Shown here piece after piece: positions 29,263-32,445 of a DNA stretch of 32,445 bases. The DNA is taken from the NCBI GenBank assembly GCA_964630755.1, contig CAZVYS010000009.1, positions 1-32,445 of the forward strand, read 5' to 3'. Below the pieces are notes generated by a model, which saw only the letters and a list, made by a program, of their open reading frames with translations, was not told the DNA's origin and did no database searches. Source of the DNA: CAZVYS01 sp964630755. Its GTDB lineage: Bacteria > Patescibacteriota > Microgenomatia > UBA1400 > CG1-02-47-37. A program made the position numbers and the translations under genes. The first letter of the stretch is position 1. Each line of letters starts with the position of its first letter.

Positions 29263-30020
29263 CATAATCTCCAATATTACTATTGGTATAGACTATACCT
29301 TCACCATGTTCTATTTAGAATTTAGGTGCTTGCCGTGTTATAAGTGCTATAAATTTTTCTACTTGTGTAGAAAGTAGCATCCTATCTTCAATCCTGATCT
29401 AATCAGGACTTCCAGTCGTTAAAGGGAGATCAATCTTCTACTCAATAAATCCGCTCTTACAGATTTATAGTTATGTTTTCTTAGTCTAGGAGCATTATTA
29501 GCTTTAGAAATCTTATCAGCTATCTTAACTACTGATAACAAATCTTCTATTGAATAGTTTTTGCTTTGCAATATCTTAATTGCTTTAAGAATCTGCTTTG
29601 CTTGAAATTTCTTAAATCTTAAATATGGTTTTAACCAAGTTATGATAGTTTTTACTCTTTGATGACCTTCAATTCTTAATTCAGTCATCCCATCATTTCT
29701 GGTATACACATATCCAAAACCAATTATTTCTTTAAACTCTTCAATTATTTTTCTGTGTTTTTCTTTCTGATAAAAAACTATTGTTGTCTTAGGTCTATAT
29801 TTAAACCTAACATCTTCTCTTTTTCTAAATTGAAGCACAATACTTCCATCAGAATCTAGTACACCTGCTAAATAAGCTCTTTGCCAAGAATTCATAAAGA
29901 TTAACCTCTTCCCTTGGTGTGGCCCTCTATATCAATAGGACCAACGAATACATTATAGAGGATTTCACCAATTTGGACAAGTTATTCACCCTGAGGTTTC
30001 CCTCAAGGGCAGCATTTTTT
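29263..30020 (-). mobile_element. Group I intron in the sarcin-ricin loop (site 2656)
   Basis: The exon ends CCAGT and resumes ACGAGAGGACC, placing the intron between E. coli U2656 and A2657. The last intron base is G, and the exon end CAGT can pair with GCTG inside the intron with U·G at the splice site. The 3' core has GAAGGTATAGTCTATACC, the P7 3' strand (S) element. Length 758 nt. It encodes the LAGLIDADG protein at 29419-29895. Confidence 0.85.
29419..29895 (-). CDS. Single-motif LAGLIDADG homing endonuclease (intron at 2656)
   Basis: A 158-residue basic protein. The motif YLAGVLDSDGSIVLQF (about 8-23) is a LAGLIDADG helix with the catalytic Asp. Single-motif enzymes of 150-170 residues, such as I-CreI, work as homodimers and cut the intronless rRNA gene. 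It is similar to the 30234-30710 protein (shared FYQKEK/FYQKTK, NDGMTELRIEG/NDGMSEYTIVG and RLKPYLRFKK/LLQPYIKLKK blocks), so the two introns probably share an ancestor. No disruption is seen. Confidence 0.9.
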   Translation of the reverse strand: MNSWQRAYLAGVLDSDGSIVLQFRKREDVRFKYRPKTTIVFYQKEKHRKIIEEFKEIIGFGYVYTRNDGMTELRIEGHQRVKTIITWLKPYLRFKKFQAKQILKAIKILQSKNYSIEDLLSVVKIADKISKANNAPRLRKHNYKSVRADLLSRRLISL

Positions 30021-30083
30021 ACTGGAGTCAGCTTCCCTCAAAAATCCAACGTTGACTGCGGATAGAGACCGAACTGTCTCGCG

Positions 30084-30823
30084 CATGTAATTCCATTATT
30101 ACTAATGGCATAGACTATACCTTCACCTTGTTTTATTGTTAAAACGAAGGGCTGACGTGTTATGGATCTTATAGATTTTTCTTAAAATTTAAGAAAGAAG
30201 CATCCATCTTCTGACAGTTACATCAGAAAGTCGTTACGGGGACAAAAGTTCATGAGATCTTAAAAATTCTTCAACCTTTTCAGATGTATTTGTCCGCCTT
30301 TTTGAATAATTCAAATCAGCAAACTTATCAACTTCCTTAGCTAATTTTAATAACAATTCCGGTGTATATTTTCTTCCACCAGGTGTTTGATTAATCACTT
30401 TTAGTGAAATTCTAACTTGTTCTTTCTTTAGCTTAATATATGGTTGTAATAACCTTAATACTCTTTTTACAGGCTTAAATCCAACAATAGTATATTCACT
30501 CATACCATCATTTCGATCTCGAATATAGCCATCTTTAAGTTTTTTCTTTAACCAATAAAGAAAATCTTTATATTTAGTTTTTTGATAGAAAACAATGCTT
30601 GCTCTAATCTGATAACCTAAAACATAATCATGCCTATGAATCAGTTGAAGCATAATACATCCATCTCCATCTAAAAAACCTGCTATATACGCCTTTATAG
30701 TATTTCTCATAATCTTAAGTCTTCCCTCGGTATTACCCTTCCGACGTTACATCGAAATAGGGGTTCACCGATATGAGTCAGCACTAGCATAACACATTTC
30801 TGTGATGCAACGCAACGTAAATT
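30084..30823 (-). mobile_element. Group I intron at site 2593
   Basis: The exon ends CAGAACGT and resumes CGCGAGACAG, which is between E. coli U2593 and C2594. From memory this is the site of the Chlamydomonas chloroplast 23S intron that encodes I-CreI. P1 forms between exon AACGT and intron GCGTT with a terminal U·G pair. The last base is G. The 3' core has GAAGGTATAGTCTATGCC. Length 740 nt. Confidence 0.88.
30234..30710 (-). CDS. Single-motif LAGLIDADG homing endonuclease (intron at 2593)
   Basis: A 158-residue basic protein with YIAGFLDGDGCIMLQL (about 8-23), a LAGLIDADG motif with the catalytic Asp. It is the same length as, and clearly related to, the protein at 29419-29895. Its intron sits at the I-CreI intron site, so it is likely an I-CreI-type enzyme that recognises the 23S sequence around position 2593. 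The frame is intact. Confidence 0.9.
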   Translation of the reverse strand: MRNTIKAYIAGFLDGDGCIMLQLIHRHDYVLGYQIRASIVFYQKTKYKDFLYWLKKKLKDGYIRDRNDGMSEYTIVGFKPVKRVLRLLQPYIKLKKEQVRISLKVINQTPGGRKYTPELLLKLAKEVDKFADLNYSKRRTNTSEKVEEFLRSHELLSP

Positions 30824-31318
30824 ACGTTCTGAACCCAGCTCACGTAGGGTTTTAATGGGCGAACAGACCAACCCTTGGAAGCTTCTTCACCTCCAGGATA
30901 CCCTGAGCCGACATCGAGGTAGCGAACCGCACCGTCGCTATGGACGCTTGGGTGCGACTACTCTGTTATCCCCGGGGTAGCTTTTATCCGATAGGCCCGA
31001 TGCATTCCACAATGCATTCGAGGATCACTAAGGCCAGCTTTCGCTCCTGCTTCACTTGTAAGTGTCACAGTCAAGCACCCTTATGCCTTTACACATCCAG
31101 TACGATTTCTATCCGTACTAAGGGTACCATTGCGCGTTTGCGGTACTTTTTAGCAAACCACCTCCCCAGCGAAACTACCTCCCAAACACTGTCCCAAAAT
31201 ACGTTTCCAGTATTTATTAGTTAGAGTTACTTCATGTAACGAGCAGTATTCCACTAACGGACCGAAGTCCTCCTGCCTATCCTCGACTATTACAAAAAAT
31301 AAATCAATGTTAAGTTGT

Positions 31319-31349
<31 letters not shown>

Positions 31350-31466
31350 AGTCAACAGGCCGCATCTTCACAGCCATTTCAATTTCGCCGGATCAATGGT
31401 CAAGACAGTTATCAAGTCGTTACACCTTTCGTGCGCGTCGGAACTTACCCGACAAGGTACTTCGCT

Positions 31467-31715
31467 CATATTCTTGTCATAAGAATTGCTTGTTACTCTA
31501 AAAGAGGTGTTAACTTTCTAACACTCTATATGTCGCCATATAGTTCGGACTATATCTTCATCTATTTAGATGTTCTGCGTATAGTCTCTGAGGATTCTAG
31601 ATAAATCTAGTCTTTCCTGCTGATTGTCCGCACTTTCAAATTTTCACTATCTCTAGTATTGAAAGATACTCGGAGTTTCCAGCATATAGCAGAATTTTAC
31701 TATGGCAACGAATTT
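31467..31715 (-). mobile_element. ORF-less group I intron at site 1931
   Basis: A 249-nt intron between the microexon end …TATGGT (U1931) and AGCGAAGTACC. P1 is perfect: exon CTATGGT pairs with intron GCCATAG with U·G at the splice site. The core shows GCTATATGCTGGAAA (P), GACAATCAGCAGGAAAG (Q/R region), CTCAGAGACTATACG and GAAGATATAGTCCG (S). It shares these blocks nearly word for word with the intron at 1917 but has lost, or never had, a homing gene. Confidence 0.88.
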
Positions 31716-31729
31716 ACCATAGAACAGTT
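31716..31729 (-). rRNA. 14-nt 23S microexon (E. coli 1918-1931)
   Basis: AACTGTTCTATGGT corresponds to E. coli AACGGUCCUAAGGU, the 3' half of helix 69 and the start of helix 71. Two of the three differences are matched by changes in the 5' half of helix 69 (AGCAG at 32441-32445 against GGCCG), so five base pairs are kept (AGCAG/CTGTT). The length equals the E. coli interval. Confidence 0.85.
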
Positions 31730-32433
31730 CACTTTTGTTACTCCCTAACGGGGGTGCGGCTATTTCTACCGCACTCTTTATGTCTCCATAAAGGTCGGAC
31801 TATATCATCTCCCTTTCGGGGTCTGGCGTATAGTCTCTGAGGATTCTAAAACATTTTCAAGTGTATATTTCCTAGTTCTTCCTTTTCCTTCATTTAATTT
31901 TTCTCTTAAGCTTAATAACTTTTTAAAACCATCTGGTTTTAAATGTTTTTTCTCAGTCATTAATCTTGCAATTTGTTTAAATATAGAAAAGTTTTTCTTT
32001 TTATTCTCAGATAAAAACTTATACTTTTCAAAAAAAGGAATAATCACTTCCATAATCATTTTCGGATTGGTTACATCGTAAGAATGCAATCCATCTTTTC
32101 TTCGTTTAATAATTCCGCATTTTAAATACCTCTTCATTAAACTTAATATTGTTCTCTCTCTTTGAGAAACATTAAAAGATAAAACTGGTTGCCATCCTAT
32201 TTTGTAATCAGATTTTTTGCGAAGGGAAACATTAAAGCTTCCTTCTCCATCAACAAAACCTGAAAAATACCAACCCCAATGGTCTGGAATGTTTACTTTA
32301 CTCATACTCTAGCCTTTCCTGCTGATTGTCTCTATTCATTTGATTTTTACTCTGTTATTTATTATAACAGCAGTACAAATGACCTGTCAAGATTTTCCAG
32401 CATATAGCCAGATTTTACAACTACAATATGTTT
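31730..32433 (-). mobile_element. Group I intron at site 1917 (in helix 69 loop)
   Basis: The exon ends GTAACTAT (U1917) and the intron begins AAACATATTG. Exon AACTAT pairs with intron GTAGTT with U·G at the splice site. The core has GCTATATGCTGGAAA, GACAATCAGCAGGAAAG, CTCAGAGACTATACG and GATGATATAGTCCG; the last base is G. Two peripheral hairpins (CTTTATG/CATAAAG and GTGCGG/CCGCAC, about 31766-31798) lie near the 3' end. Length 704 nt, encoding the LAGLIDADG protein at 31805-32305. Confidence 0.87.
31805..32305 (-). CDS. Single-motif LAGLIDADG homing endonuclease (intron at 1917)
   Basis: A 166-residue basic protein with YFSGFVDGEGSFNVSLRKK (about 14-32), a LAGLIDADG motif with the catalytic residue as Glu-compatible FVDGEGSF. 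It is only distantly similar to the other two. The start lies just after the GCAGGAAAGG core block. The last 25 residues run through the conserved CTCAGAGACTATACG block, and the TGA lies within the GATGATATAG block. The gene therefore overlaps the catalytic core of its own intron. Confidence 0.88.
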   Translation of the reverse strand: MSKVNIPDHWGWYFSGFVDGEGSFNVSLRKKSDYKIGWQPVLSFNVSQRERTILSLMKRYLKCGIIKRRKDGLHSYDVTNPKMIMEVIIPFFEKYKFLSENKKKNFSIFKQIARLMTEKKHLKPDGFKKLLSLREKLNEGKGRTRKYTLENVLESSETIRQTPKGR

Positions 32434-32445
32434 ATAGTTACTGCT

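Overview
The window looks like a chromosomal segment from a Patescibacteria / Candidate Phyla Radiation (CPR) bacterium. Microgenomates-type is my best guess, but no single marker fixes the lineage. The evidence is AT-rich DNA, very compact genes, leaderless or near-leaderless starts, a C-terminally short Obg, a Rho with a long basic N-terminus, sortase-linked surface proteins, a VirD4-like ATPase, and a 23S rRNA gene broken by several group I introns with LAGLIDADG genes. Most genes lie on the minus strand.

Layout. 1-140: tail of a plus-strand gene and a bidirectional terminator. 146-3828 (minus): LysM/M23 peptidase, BrnT-like toxin with its antitoxin, Obg GTPase, tRNA-Ala(CGC), a zinc-ribbon protein and a six-helix MFS-like protein. 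3917-9349 (minus): two paralogous pairs of sortase and surface-protein genes around rho. The second sortase is interrupted by an in-frame TGA. 9350-9718: a long hairpin leader on the minus strand and a probable small RNA on the plus strand. 9719-12118: RadA and a Na+/Ca2+ antiporter. 12236-15546: two small-lipoprotein transcription units, each closed by matching inverted repeats, with a carbonic-anhydrase-like gene between them. 15764-17134: a beta-propeller-like protein. 17175-19323 (plus): five tiny membrane proteins behind a terminator and a pseudoknot-capable leader. 19669-21792 (plus): VirD4/TraD-like ATPase, also split by an in-frame TGA. 22047-24835 (minus): a large exported protein with a second carbonic-anhydrase-like motif and a small partner gene. 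25232-27286 (minus): a third carbonic-anhydrase-like protein, a 48-codon gene and ribosomal protein S1. 27463-28838 (plus): an unknown protein and a phosphoribosyltransferase. 28849-32445 (minus): 5S rRNA and the 3' part of the 23S rRNA.

The 23S gene carries four group I introns, at sites equivalent to E. coli 1917, 1931, 2593 and 2656. Three encode single-motif LAGLIDADG proteins. The first two are separated by a 14-nt microexon whose identity is supported by compensatory changes in helix 69. The intron after 2656 splits the sarcin-ricin loop.

The other strong observations are three proteins sharing a CxDxR...H...C metal-site layout like beta/zeta carbonic anhydrases, the two lipoprotein units whose mRNA ends can pair, and the two in-frame TGA codons. 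E. coli rRNA numbering, CDCA1 residue numbers and family assignments are from memory; no database search was possible.
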